A DNA stretch of 64,000 nucleotides from Dicyema japonicum (lineage: Eukaryota > Dicyemida > Rhombozoa > Dicyemidae). Location of the stretch: contig RDEW01000014.1 in assembly GCA_011109175.1 (NCBI GenBank), forward strand, positions 568,042 through 632,041, given 5' to 3'. The notes beneath the pieces are model-generated. The model was not told where the DNA came from and ran no database searches. It saw only the letters and a list, made by a program, of their open reading frames with translations. Shown here piece by piece: positions 34,205 to 47,644 of this stretch. Both the position numbers and the translations under genes were made by a program. Numbering within the stretch: position 1 is the first letter of the stretch; each line of letters opens with the position of its first letter.

Positions 34205-36725
34205 GGTTATATAGCGGCTGCCCTGAATGCGTGGCTATTTCCTCTCAAAATGGCGAGCGAGATTTACTCAAATAACCAACAACGCTCACGAGGGTCTCTT
34301 TTATCGTTTAGAAATTCGATTCCCTAGACGACTAAAGTATTCCAGCGTCGCATGCGCAAGGTAACCAGACGTCTCAACGGCGAGTGGAACAAACAAAAAA
34401 TCCTTGGGTAGGACCGCGTACTTTTCCCGTTTCATCTTCTCGGCCTTCCCAGCGGCAAAACAGGTTCCATAGGCACTCTGGAGTAGGTTGCAAGAGGCAA
34501 ACGTGTTGGTGCATGTAACGTCCCAGACAAGAAGTCTCCCGGCTTCAAAAGGGAAAATTGTCACCCATCTGGTCGTTTCCCGTCCCACCTACAAAGACCG
34601 ACTGGTTCAACCATGGAGGGGTGTCCGGCGGTGTCCAAAGCTCTCCTAACGACTTCGTTCAAAGCCATGTGTCTGGGAAATCTGCCTGCACTCTTCTTCA
34701 GGAGAGAGGATGTAAGGGCCAAAACAATCGATTGGTCTCCGCATCGGCACGGATATGGAACACAGATTTTTAATCCCAGTCGCGATTAGATCCCATTACG
34801 GACGCATTCATCATCCAGGAAGGTACCCAGAACTCCATTGGGAATGGCGTTGAGACACGCACCGCTCTCGGAAGACGCCCCCGACAACAAACAGGCACGA
34901 CGATGTTGGCTAGATGACACTAGAAAATCTTTGAAGAATTCCAGCATATAGCATCGTCCAAGCCCCGCTGAGAAACGAGGAAGGCAGGGAAAGCTGACAA
35001 GTGCGGCTCCAGGCCTCACGAGCATGGCCGGTGTCCTTGTCAATAGATTTCAGGTAGAGATTGTAGAATCCTCTTGACATGGGAGTTACAGGCCACTAGC
35101 GATGATAGGTATGAAAAAAGAGAAAGGTCCACAGGTTTCCGAATTCCAAGTCCTTCGAGTCTCACTGGTAGCGTGGTTTGCTTCCAAGAGTAATCCTCGA
35201 ACCGGACGTTTAAGATAAGTTCCACTGTCGTACAGAAGATCTCGTGTGCGAGTTAATCAAACAGGGTAAAATAAGGAGCAGTCCTCAGGACATATGCAAG
35301 CCTCTGTACGTTGAGACTGTTTTTCAGGAGGAATAATATTGTATGCATGTTAAGTAGACACAAGCGGTTCAGAGTCTCTCCGAGTAACAGTCGTTTTTCA
35401 CTTATAGCTCTTCCCATTGCATTTATGGTGATCGAGGATCCAAGTAATATAAGTTTTTCATCGGGTGTGGAAATACTTTCAGGCAGTAAATTTCCGCAAC
35501 ATGATCAAAGCTTTTGAATACTTTACTTCTGAAAGTCCGCAATTGTAGATTTCACATTTAGTGTAATTTAATTCCAGTCCAGCTTCCAACAGTGCTGGAA
35601 TATCACTTCCAAATCCCGGAAAATAGTATCCGGGGTCCTCCGAGGACCGCATCATCTAGATACCATAGGTTGAGGGGAGAGCGCGGAAGTTTGGTGATTT
35701 TCTCTATTGCAAGACAAAACAATAGGGGTCCAAGGGGATCTCCCTGTCGCACTCCAGAATACGAATGGATTAGGTAGTCCCCGAAAAGTAACTATGAATG
35801 TAGGCTGTATGATTGATTCACAAATTCGAAAATATTAGGGCATCTCTCAACACACGCCTCCAAAATATTGTCCTTCCTTAGACTATTAAAGGCGTTCTTG
35901 ATGTCCAGTTTTACCAGGACATGTCCCCGGATTCTTTTATACTGCGGTTTGTGAATGACCTCATTGAATGGACAGCATCCAGGCGAATACCGACGCCTAC
36001 TTGAGGGGGTTCAAGAATAGAATCTCTGGAGGCAATTTTAGCAGCCAGTCTTCTGAAGACAAACCCGACCGCAACGAATCGTCCGACTTATTTTCTATCA
36101 AATTGACGGAGGACAGGACATGGCGGATAATTTCCGAAGGAACTCCAGACAGGATCTGGTTCATAAGTGAAATTGAATTCGTAAGACGAAGTCTTTGGTC
36201 TCCTACGGAAAAGAAGTTAGATCCTTCAGGTAGCCAGATCTCATTCCGTCTTACTAGGGGAAAAATTCCGTATTACTAGGTGAATTTTATTGTTTGATGC
36301 AATAAGGAGACTCACTCCGGATGGGGGAGCAACTTTGCGTAAGTTTTGGGGTGGGAGTGGATGCTTGTTCAGTAAAATATTGTAGGCGTCGGGAGCCGAT
36401 TTTCGTGGTCCACTTGAGGAATGTGCCCTGATGGCTGCGCGAGTACCACCTTTGATTAACTGCGACCAGACAGTTCTTTTGAGACGGTGGACTTCGACTT
36501 CCACGTCGCCCTCGTACAGGTTAGAAGCCATCGGACAACTTGAGATGTGGATACCTTCCAAAAAAGAACGAATGTTGGTCCTCAGTAGTAGCGAGAAACT
36601 TTTTTCCGTGACCATCTAGATCAAGTTCCAGTCCGAAAAGAGCAAAACTAAATAAGCGCATCCAATCATGTACTGCATTAGTCCGGAAGTCATCTTCGAT
36701 CGTTTTGGGCCTCCTCAAATACAAG
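34205..36725 (-). mobile_element. LINE-C, longest copy
   Basis: Minus strand in order: N-terminal part 'VHDWMRLFSFALFGLELDLD', a helical Arg/Lys region, 'LNKHPLPPQNLRKVAPPSG' (linker before RT), RT boxes 'SGVRQGDPLGPLLFCLAIEK' and 'LWYLDDAVLGG' (catalytic YLDD), 'TLPVRLEGLGIRKPVDLSLF', then the C-terminal module 'LVWDVTCTNTFAS' and 'FVPLAVETSGY', and the 3' end at 34205-34300. Frames break many times. The C-terminal D..E pattern suggests a PD-(D/E)XK-like nuclease. Clade placement is not attempted. Confidence 0.75.
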
Positions 36726-36978
36726 TGTTAATAAATTATAAATAATTATTCTAGAACTGTTTAATGGTGTACATTGTTTAACAAATCGCATGCGCTAGTA
36801 TCATTAATTACTAAACAATGAAATATAAACAAAATTCTAAATGTTGAAGATTGCGACAGATAAAAAATACGACGAGATCAAAAAAATAACCCCCATTTAC
36901 CTTTTAAAAATTCAAAAAGAAGCGTAATACAATAAAAAGAAATAAAATGAACTACCGAAAAAGAAATTAAATCACTAT

Positions 36979-38970
<1,992 letters not shown>

Positions 38971-39214
38971 TACTAATGAGTATCACGATATCGTTAACTA
39001 TTTTTCGTTTTATATAAGAATTGATGGAGAAAATGCTAGAACTTTCGAGCTCATTTCGTAATGCGTGTTGGCTAGCCATTTAATATATAATAAATTAATC
39101 TTATTTTAAATTTAATTATATCTAAATTTAATCTATATTTAATAATTTACGTTTTTCTTTATTTTTACTATATTTTTCTTAAGAAAATATCATGGTCATG
39201 GGTGTTAAATAAAT
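38971..39214. promoter_or_regulatory. HSP70 upstream region
   Basis: AT-rich sequence upstream of the HSP70 start. I looked for nGAAnnTTCn heat-shock arrays and TATA motifs: several TATA-like strings exist, but nothing can be assigned with confidence. Confidence 0.25.
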
Positions 39215-39375
39215 AAATAAGGAAATATCATATCTTGGACACTGAGGCCGTCCAAATCTTGGACAAATATGAGGAAAATTGAGGAAATGCAAAAGAGGGC
39301 TTACAGAGTAACGGACTGTTGGATTTGTGAAGATCACCGAACCAGACCTACGCCTCTGGAGACCCTGTTACAATG
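39215..39375 (+). mobile_element. LINE-J (F subtype) fragment
   Basis: 'SWTNMRKIEEMQKRAYRVTD' is almost identical to the copy at 27.34 kb ('WTNMRKVEEMQKRAFRVTE'). About 160 bp only. Confidence 0.7.
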
Positions 39376-39419
39376 ATAAATAGCTTTGATTCTGTCTGTC
39401 CACCTATTGAAGCGATAGT

Positions 39420-40310
39420 AAGCTTTCTAGACACATCCACTATTGGAATCCTCTCATCTAATACGAAGCTCTTGATCAAATTGGAGACTACACAATTTCA
39501 AATCCATTCAAAATGATAAAGGAGACCCCATAAAAAATCAACTATCTCGCATAATATTTGTAACATATATGGAATTGACAATCAGGGAACTCAGACCTCA
39601 AGGGAGGATAGACATTGTAGCTTATGGAGACGATGTGGACTTTATCTGGAAGACAGAGAACCCCAGACCATTTAATGGAGGTGACATCGGAAAGACTATT
39701 TGAATAGTTTTTTCTTTCAACGTGGATAAAACGGAGGTGACCGAATTGATAAGGGGGAAATCAAAGACTAATGAAATCCAGCGCAAAACCAATAAGTTAG
39801 GCACCCTCCTATGAGACCAGGATTGCATTTCGAGGAGAAAAACGGTTACAGATGCAGCATTGCAAAAACTGAAGATAACCTGGCCTATATACAAAAGGAT
39901 GGAAACGTAACGAGTCTATATAACGCATTGATCAAGCCTGTGTTACTATGCAACGCGAACACTTGGGTTTGCTTAGAGACGGATTTAAAAAATTGGACTC
40001 TTCACCGCTCATAGTACAGGCAAATGTTGTGTTCCGAGAACGATCCTGAATATCTAACAGAACTGTATACGAGAGGATGAAGTGCTTGGCAATCTCGATC
40101 GAAATCACGGAAGCTAGATGGAGGCTCTTTGGATACGTACTGAGAATAATTCTAGAGGCCTCAGTTAACGTTCCCATTAAAGACTTCTTCGCCTCTGACG
40201 CTCCCCGATCCCGTGAATGACCGAGGACCACCCTCTCGATGGTCTTCGATAGGAGCCTCCAAAAAAGCGTATGCAACCTCTTATTTTTATTTTTTGCGTC
40301 AATAAATGAA
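39420..40310 (+). mobile_element. LINE-D RT copy
   Basis: Frames give 'NQLSRIIFVTYMELTIRELR', 'DIVAYGDDVDFIWKTE' (YGDD instead of YADD), 'NVDKTEVTELIRGKSKTNE', 'NKLGTLL', and degraded 'EALWIRTENN' for 'RWRLFGHVLR', then AT-rich sequence. Five or more frameshifts. Confidence 0.65.
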
Positions 40311-40613
40311 ATAATTGATATCAGATATATGAGTATTAGGTAAATGTCGGGTCCACTAGTAATTAAATTAATTCTCGAATGTTCTAATAAATAACAACGT
40401 GGCTGCTTATGGTTTTTTGATGGTTGTTTATGGCTTTCTTGCTAATTTGCAATTGAAAAGAATTTTATAGTGTTTTTGATTTGATTATTTGTGAGAGGGA
40501 ACCAAGTGATGTTCTTAACTTTTTTAATTTTAGTTGCGTGAGAGTCCTAGTTTACGATCCGGTTCCAACGTGAGTTATTAACTGATAACTTGTCATTTGT
40601 CAAACCCAGAGAC

Positions 40614-40740
40614 ATCGTAGATGCGTAGAATTTTCAGCTGGAATGTACAGAAGTGAGATTTGAACTTGACCCATATAGATTTTTCGGTACTCATGAGACT
40701 GCGCGTTGTCGATTGGTCAATGCTCCGATTTCCGGTGTTA
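40614..40740 (-). repeat. possible tRNA-Met-like relic
   Basis: On the minus strand 'GCGCAGTCTCATGAGTACCG' recalls the anticodon arm of an elongator tRNA-Met (CAT in a seven-base loop). It is followed after a short spacer by 'GGGTCAAGTTCAAATCTC', a B-box-like T arm. The acceptor stem cannot be paired well. Either a decayed tRNA or a SINE head. Confidence 0.25.
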
Positions 40741-41140
40741 ACAAATATGTCACATGGGCGACTGGTTAATCCTGGGCAGACGGTTACATTTTTTTGACCT
40801 TGAAAGTGACATATATCACGTCATAATTTTATTTTTTATGGTGGCAAACCTAAATCTTTAGCGTGATTTCCAACGTGCTACACTATTTTTTTGTGGCTTC
40901 TTACAAAGCTTATGTGAAAGATAAATAAATTAAAACCCTACACGAATCTTCACATGGGGGAGTGAACAAAATCGAATCTGAGTGTCGAGAACGATATTTT
41001 GCCGTTAATAATGACATTATTAGAAAAATCAAGCTGGAGAAATAATTGAATTTTTTTAAATAATCGAGTTGAGGAAGTTTTAAACATGTTAAATTAATAA
41101 ATTCCAATAGGGAAATATTGACTATGGGAAAAAATAGCTA
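40741..41140. other. spacer
   Basis: A 65-codon hydrophobic minus frame (40910-41107) is unrecognised. No other feature. Confidence 0.3.
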
Positions 41141-41144
41141 ATAA

Positions 41145-41255
41145 CCCTGACTGAGTGGCTATTCCCTCTCATGGCCCTGACTGTATGGATATTCCATCTC
41201 AGGATGGCGAGCGAGATTCGCTCAAATAGCGCTCACGAGGATCATTTGATAAATT
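41145..41255 (-). mobile_element. LINE-C 3' end with internal duplication
   Basis: Read in inverse it is the LINE-C terminus ('GCTATTTGAGCGAATCTCGC' and onward). The distal part is duplicated in tandem: 'CCCTGACTGAGTGGCTATTC' at 41149 and 'CCCTGACTGTATGGATATTC' at 41179. Confidence 0.65.
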
Positions 41256-41489
41256 AATTGATAGATTAAACTTAGTTCAAGGTTGTGTGACCACAAAAAT
41301 GTAACCAACATTTTAATAGCCTTAGCATACCACAAGGATTCTGTGATTGTCAATTTGGTAATTTCCTTATCTTAAATGGTAGACGTTGTGGAGACCTGAT
41401 AAGATTGATTTTTTCTCAAAACTAACAGTGCTAATTTAATAATCTATTTTATTAGTAATAGCAGTACATAGAATCATATCAATATACGA

Positions 41490-41770
41490 ACAGTTTTTGG
41501 CAAATGATTTTTCGGGTTCTCAAATTCTAACCAAACATTTCGTATATCCGACAATCGACCGTGCTTACAAAAAGAAGTTAGACAATGGCTTTCAACCATT
41601 AGGATTCGATGTGAAGATTTCTAGTGCTATGGGACCCTCGGCAGTTGGATTTTTGAATCGAGTTGAGGGTCAAATTTTCCCCGTATTCGGACGATCTTGG
41701 TGTACGCTGCTGGCCAGTTTTACTTGCTATTTTGGGAGGGAATAGCGATGCGGGCTTCCTTGCTTAATTA
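41490..41770 (+). mobile_element. LINE-C-type C-terminus
   Basis: An intact frame 41497-41745 with 'GFQPLGFDVKISSAMGPSAV' and 'GFLNRVEGQIFPVFGRSWC' corresponds to the 'FVPLAMETSG..PSTLEFFGRLGNRI' end of LINE-C. It is followed by 'GGGAGGGAATAGCGATGCGG'. A diverged subfamily. Confidence 0.55.
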
Positions 41771-42960
41771 TTTATACCGAAATATGTTTTTCTCTTAATT
41801 TGGATATTATTTAAATTCCGTAGAGTAATTTTTTATTTCGAGTGATAAAAAACTCTTAAATTTGCATTTCCTCAACTGAGAAAATTTTTGGTATCGTGTA
41901 TGTGTAGGAATAGGAATAAGTCGAATAATGTAAGCGAGGATGAGAACCTTGTGATGTTGCATTTGTTTAAAGATTTTATTTAATGTTGCTTTTTTAAATT
42001 CCTCCGTGTTATATAACGGAAATCTCCTAGACACAATATGATGTTTGGATGGATCTCAGAGGACTTCTTTGTTAAGGAGAAGGCTTATGGAGATGGACCA
42101 CTAGTGTTTCACGGTAGATCTTAAAGTCCAGAACCACATTGGATTGAATAAAAGTAATCATGGTACAATCCTTTTCAACACTTGTGAAAGATTACAGATA
42201 AGAAAGATTGAGAGATACGAAGACTGGTCGTCTTTCGGCTTCTCAAGCTTGGAAGAGTGTGAGAGTTTAGCTCATATTCGAACAAATCCATGATCATAGC
42301 CTTAACCAGTTTTCTAGATGCTTATATCGAATTGCAGAGTGAGGCAATAGACTTATTTACATGAAGGTCTGTTGCCAATCAAGGCATAGTGTTTCAGTAG
42401 TCAATTCCCTTCTTAGTGAGTAAATTACGATGAAGTAGGGACAACGTGTCCTAATTATTGGTTGATGAAATTATTGACTCGTTTCAGAGTTTTTCAAAAG
42501 ATGATACGAGAGTGTCTATGACGTAGGCATTCAAGACGACTTCACTTACGCATGTGGTCAGTTTTTATCACTAAGAGATTTTCGCAATGAGAGACCATAA
42601 GTCTTTAGGTTGTATTTGGATTTTTATCAAGGAGTTTTTTCCTAATAATGGCCAGAACGTGTAAATGAATCTCCGTCTAAGCAAAAAAATAAGGAGCATA
42701 TTAACTTCCAGGATACTATTAGCTGCCTTATCGATAGAAAACTCAGTAATGAAAAGTCAGCAAGGCGACCCACCGTTTAGAAAACAGAGCCAATCCGAAT
42801 TTAGTTTTAAGTCTCTTAGAAATTTAAAGGTCATCAAGCCTTTTGCCCAACACTTGTTACACTGCACCACTCGGCCACAAGTAAAGTCCTGAAATACTAT
42901 GTGATTCCGTCCCTACTGACAGATAACATAATTTATTCGCAAAACCCCAACTAACTAAAC
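41771..42960. other. no gene recognised
   Basis: About 1.2 kb with no secure feature. Minus frames between 42.1 and 42.5 kb show short coding-like blocks (for example 'CNSIXASRKLVKAMIMDLFE' with a stop at X), but the frame changes often. Probably old mobile DNA. Confidence 0.35.
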
Positions 42961-42964
42961 AAGG

Positions 42965-44200
42965 TAAGAGCCATTAACTAAAGAGGAAAGCCAAGATTTG
43001 GGGTCGTCTATATCGGGGCACTTTCATGAGACACCGTATGTCTCTTCTCCGTAAAAAGCCCCAATTACAATGCGAGTTTCCACAAGCAATGTAATAAATC
43101 ACCGATTCTTCTCGTTTTTCTTTCGTATTCGTCATCAATTCAGATGCTAAATCCAATCCATGTGCGAGTTTAATTGCATAATTTCGACTGAAGTTAAAAA
43201 CTTTAACTTTCCAGACTTCATCCATTTTACAAGGCATTTTCCGTCTTGATTGGTTGTTACACAACCATAGTCAGTATGTTTAGCGTTCATGTCCCCAACA
43301 AGGATTGGATATTCATTGTTTTCCATAAATATGTCAACAATCCATGGATACTCTCGTAGTTTTTTAGAATATATTCCTCCGATAATTATCCATCCCATGG
43401 TTGTTTGTAGTTGAATGCTTGCTAGTTCACAAGGATTTTCTTCATTGATCGTGGGTAGTCTTGTATTTAAAGAAGTTTTGTAGTAAATTGAAGTTCCTGT
43501 TCCAGCAGAAGAACCAGTCTTAAAAAAAAATCTAATGAGTCGTATCCATCAATTTTAAATGGTCTTTTCTTCAATTTAGTTTCGTTTATAATTAGAACTT
43601 CCATCTGGATCGTGCTGGCTATAGCAACCAGCACTGAGGCCCGTTTCCAAAGAGAACAGGCATTAATCAGGGTTATCCTGACTACTTCTGGTTTTTTCGG
43701 TGGCTGCCCTCTTGTCTTAAGAGAGGCACCCTCTTCTATGTGTTGAAGCTTCTACTGTTTCTTTTTTAGAAGGTTTCTTATTATATGTCCTATTCCAGCC
43801 AGTTTTAATTTCTTATTCGTTCCAATTTTGGAAACTTCACTTTCTCCATTATGGCCAATTTCTCGTTTTAGAGATATTTTTCCATTCGATTCTTTCCTTT
43901 CTTGGTCAATTTTGTTTTTCTTCGCTATGTTAGCTTCAACAGCCTTGGAACATCTTCCATAATTGGCAAAGTGGCTGGATGAACCGCAATTCAAACGACT
44001 TATTATTGTTTGTAACCGGACACTGCGATCTTCTATGTGGACCAGAACAAACAAGGCATCTTTCAACATATCTCCATTAGGCCTGCAGATGTTTATCAAC
44101 CTCGTAGTATATTCCTTCGTCTTGTAGCACCAGTGGCACCACTTACTCACCAGTGGACCTACTGACCCATAAACAAGGTTAATTGAAATCAAGAATTTGT
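42965..44200 (-). mobile_element. LINE-J ORF1 (zinc knuckle) and APE endonuclease
   Basis: The minus frame 43752-44192 is an ORF1/Gag-like protein with a CCHC-type knuckle, 'LNCGSSSHFANYGRCSKAV', and a basic C-terminus. It is followed by the endonuclease: 'EVLIINETKL' (catalytic Asn/Glu box), 'ASIQLQTTMGWIIIGGIYS', and 'NEYPILVGDMNAKHTDYGC' (family 'GDFNAKH'). The RT is absent below 42965. This is the only copy here showing the 5' half of LINE-J. Confidence 0.75.
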
Positions 44201-44369
44201 AAAAAATAAAATCAAATTTAATAAATAATCGATAATTTTATTACCAATAAATCAATTACCTATTCTATTTAAAAGTGGATTATGGTAATTACAAACAAGT
44301 CAGACAGTTTAATCGAAGTACTTAAGAATTTATTCAAATTTTATTCACGACAATATAATAATTAGGACC

Positions 44370-44760
44370 CACGTGAGACTGGATGGCTTCAAAGAGAGGC
44401 GATCGATTGTCTCACACCTAAATACATTAAAGGAATTCATAAAAGATGGACTAAGCAAAAGACCTGGACAGGAAAAGTCGATTGTCTGCTCAATCGACTT
44501 TGACTCTGTTCCGAGGAAGATCATCACCCACAAAATTTATTCTCCGATCATTGACTCAAACCTTAGTTATGGTTGGGAAATTTCTTGAATGGTCGCCGAG
44601 GACGAGTCATAATCGATGCTCCGAATCGAGACTATTACCAAGACATATTACTGTCCTACGCGGATGATATAGTTGTTGCATATAAGGATGTGAGTATTAT
44701 CGACGCGAAGATTACAAGACAGTATAAATAATCTCAGTTTATTGCTTTATGGAAATCAAT
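44370..44760 (+). mobile_element. LINE-J RT fragment with YADD
   Basis: 'SHLNTLKEFIKDGLSKRPGQ', 'SIDFDSVPRKIITHKIYS' and, in another frame, 'QDILLSYADDIVVAYKDVSI' (catalytic YADD). Frameshifted. Confidence 0.7.
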
Positions 44761-44879
44761 TGAGAGAAGGTTTGTTGCATGCCGTGTGACTCGCCTGCGT
44801 GGTGGCATCGCTCATTTGAAGTGTTGGAAAAGAATCGTAAACTCCCTATCCCGCAACCATGGACGCGCAGATGGTGTCG

Positions 44880-45535
44880 AATCTTACTCCTTTCCTGTGG
44901 AGATGTCGAGGAAAATCCTAGTCATATTACAAATTAACATCAATGGTATCCGAACAAAAATTGCAGAACTACAACATTCTCATAAAACACTCAGTGGATA
45001 TAGCTCTTTTCTAAGAGACGAAACAACCCACGGCTACCAACCTCCAACTTTCCGGGATACTTCGTTTTCAGGCGAGACAGAGGCCATGGAAAGGGAGGAA
45101 GCCTTATTACGCTAACCAGGAAGCATATAATTGCCAGAAATATTTCGGACGACATCCCGGACCCCTCCCGCTCGGACGACACACTGGAACAACTAACTCT
45201 GAGAATATATCTACCCTCTTTCCGATTGACAGCTGTCAATATGTACATACCCCCTCCACCGTCATGTCCCAGCGGCTACAGCCCAGAACTTAGGAGATTC
45301 ACCAGGTTGGAAAACACGCTAATTGGCAGTGACCTAAATGCGCAGAGTTCTCAATGGTATGCTGACCAACAACTGGATTAACGGGGAGCCTTCATATCCG
45401 ACAGTTTTGAAGACTTGACCATTCTCAATAATCCAAGCAAACACACAAGGACCCCTTCCCGTCGAGGCGACTCTCCTACTTCACCCGACATTTCTTTTTC
45501 CGCTCCTTCTCTTGCGGCTGTCATTTCATAAGATG
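44880..45535 (+). mobile_element. LINE-J APE endonuclease relic
   Basis: 'VILQININGIRTKIAEL' is the N-terminal endonuclease strand with the catalytic Asn. It is followed by 'TTHGYQPPTFRD', 'LTLRIYLPSFRLTAVNMYIP' and 'NTLIGSDLNAQSSQWYAD' (family 'GDLNAHS'). The frame changes twice. Confidence 0.7.
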
Positions 45536-45700
45536 TTAGACCGAGAGAAGGCTTTTCCGGAAAGTAGTGGGGACGATGGAAGATCACAGACGTCGAATGG
45601 CACAATTGATTGCGAGGACTGGGATCACCTAACTGTTTGACTCTTTTGTCTTTCTTTCTCGGTGTTCCAGGGGTTATTAAAAAAATAAATAAATAAGATG
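45536..45700 (+). mobile_element. LINE-J (F subtype) 3' end
   Basis: The '..CEDWDHLTV' frame end equals '..VVGGWDHLIS' at 31.99 kb. The 3' end 'GGGATCACCTAACTGTTTG', then 'TTTCTTTCTCGGTG', then TAAATAAATAAG. Confidence 0.65.
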
Positions 45701-45739
45701 TTATATACGACTTACATACCTACCATAACCCGATCTTCA

Positions 45740-47030
45740 TGAGGATCCCACAAAAACATAAGTTAATAAACACTCCAAGAACCAGTGTAAACTTCTCAAA
45801 GGCAATATGGGCCGCCTTCACATATTTCATCGAACTACACCTTCAGGCCTTCCGGATAGAAAACTTCGGATCTATCAACGCTTCTGTCAAATACCTCAAC
45901 GAGATTATACTCCGAGCCGCGAGATCTAATTCCAAACGAGAAATAAGCTTTCGAAAGACAATCAGTGGACGTAATTGAAAGGATATCAAAACTGAATAAA
46001 GAAATCAGAATTTCGAGACAATCAGTGGACGTAATTGAAAGGATATCAAACTGAACAAAGAAATCACGCGGAACATCACAAAACACAACAAAGAACGTTG
46101 GAAGCCTAGCTCAGAAAAGCTACGAAACATTACTTCTCTTCCCCATTGTATTATGGAAATCGATAAGGAGGCTCAAGAAGTGCTCTCCACATTTAATTGG
46201 ACATCGAGAGCTATTTCAAATCTCAATGACATTATGAAGTACCATGTGAATATTAGTTATAAATAAACCATATTCAAAAGACCTGGATGTTTGTTCTGGC
46301 AATGGTCGAAGGAATAAATGTCCCCACATGACTTTCTTCGACCCTTCAATGGTGCACTCAGTAATCAGGAAAATGAATAACTCTTCGTCCCGCGGTTCAG
46401 ATGACATCTCCATTCTAGAACTGAAACACCTGGGTCCTTCCGCGACGGCCGCAATAACACAAATTTTCAATTTCTCAATAAACGAAAACAATATTCCGTC
46501 AATATGGAAGAAATCTCTGATACACCCTATCCTGAAGAAAAACAAACCACCAAACTGCCCGTCCTCCTACCGCCCGGTATCCATCATCTGCGCCTTATCA
46601 CGAGTGTTAGAAAAACTGGTCCTTCTCAAGATCCGTCCTTTCATAACTCTACTATCTTTTCTACACGGATTCCGAGAAGAACACTCAACAACAACTCATT
46701 TAACAAAACTGGTTCAATTCATCTCGATGCCCTGAATACCTCAAATCCACACGAGAGAACCATGCTGGTCTCAATGGATGTAGAGAAGGCCTTTGACTCA
46801 GTATCCCGGAAGATCCTTACAGCAAAAATTTTTACGACGTCGATCCACCCTAAATTCAAATCATGGTTGGTTAACTTAATGGGCCAAGTGGTGGCAAACA
46901 ACAAAAAAATCAACACCGCGATACCTTCCAAATGGAGTTCCACAAGGATCACCGTTATTACCATTGCTCTCTAACATGCTCCTAATGAAAGTGGTCAGAT
47001 GTTTACACCTACATCTTTGCCGTCAATATG
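45740..47030 (+). mobile_element. LINE-J linker and RT, N-terminal two thirds
   Basis: From 'IEN/FGSINASVKYLNEIILRA' through the long frame 46328-46735 ('RKMNNSSSRGSDDISILELK', 'IPSIWKKSLIHPILKK', 'SYRPVSIICALSRVLEKLVL', 'GFREEHSTTTHLTKL'), then in the next frame 'MLVSMDVEKAFDSVSRKILT' (catalytic Asp of box A) and a degraded 'GVPQGSPL' box near 46930. The YxDD part is missing. Best-preserved N-terminal RT of this family. Confidence 0.8.
45951..46066 (+). repeat. 60-bp tandem duplication inside LINE-J
   Basis: 'GACAATCAGTGGACGTAATT' at 45957 recurs at 46017, exactly 60 bp later. The units differ by two or three changes, including a one-base length difference in an A run. Confidence 0.85.
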
Positions 47031-47034
47031 GAAT

Positions 47035-47210
47035 AAAAGAAACTAAGAAACTGAAGACTTATTCTGCACAATCTGTTATCGCACTGAATTTGCGAGATTC
47101 GTGTAGATACGACGATCAGTACGGATACGGGTGCAACGAATAACAAACCCGATATTTTCGTTTATGATAAGACAAAAAATACGAATTTTTAGTAATCAGG
47201 CGGCAACATT
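47035..47210 (+). mobile_element. LINE-R nuclease-like fragment
   Basis: 'ATNNKPDIFVYDKTKNTNF' parallels 'KHNKPDIVVHDKESGQVL' of the LINE-R copy at 21.7 kb. It stops right after, losing the catalytic Glu segment. Confidence 0.55.
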
Positions 47211-47309
47211 TAAATCTCTTCCTCGAAATAATGAAGATGCAAGAAAATAAGATAATTTCCTATACAATTCAAGCATTTTTATTAACACAAAAAAGGTCAT
47301 ACAAACGTC

Positions 47310-47530
47310 CGCCCTGACTGCGTGCCTATTCCCTCTCAGAGGACGAGCAAAATTCGCTCAAATAAAGCAGCAGAGCTCACGAGGATCTCTTGTTCGTGCA
47401 TAAATCTGACTCCTTAGACGATTCATGAATTCCAGTGTCGCAGGCGCAAGGGAACCAAACATTTCAACCACGAGTGGGGCAAACAAAAAATCCTCCGGTA
47501 GGACTGCGTACTTGGACCGTTTCCTAAATT
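47310..47530 (-). mobile_element. LINE-C C-terminus
   Basis: The minus strand reads 'KYAVLPEDFLFAPLVVEMFG' and 'PATLEFMNRLRSQIYARTRD', then the LINE-C 3' end. The adjacent AT-rich sequence leads to the DHPS start. Confidence 0.7.
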
Positions 47531-47644
47531 GTTCAATATTATATTATTAACTATGGTAACTCAAGTCAACATAAAAATTGTGTGGATCTAATTTCTAAAT
47601 TTTATTAATTTAAAAAATTAAATAATTTCGAAAAACAAAGTCAC

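Noticed and set aside
36431-36619. Plus-strand frames in 35.3-36.6 kb
   Set aside because: They lie opposite the LINE-C ORF, whose RT and linker motifs are on the minus strand.
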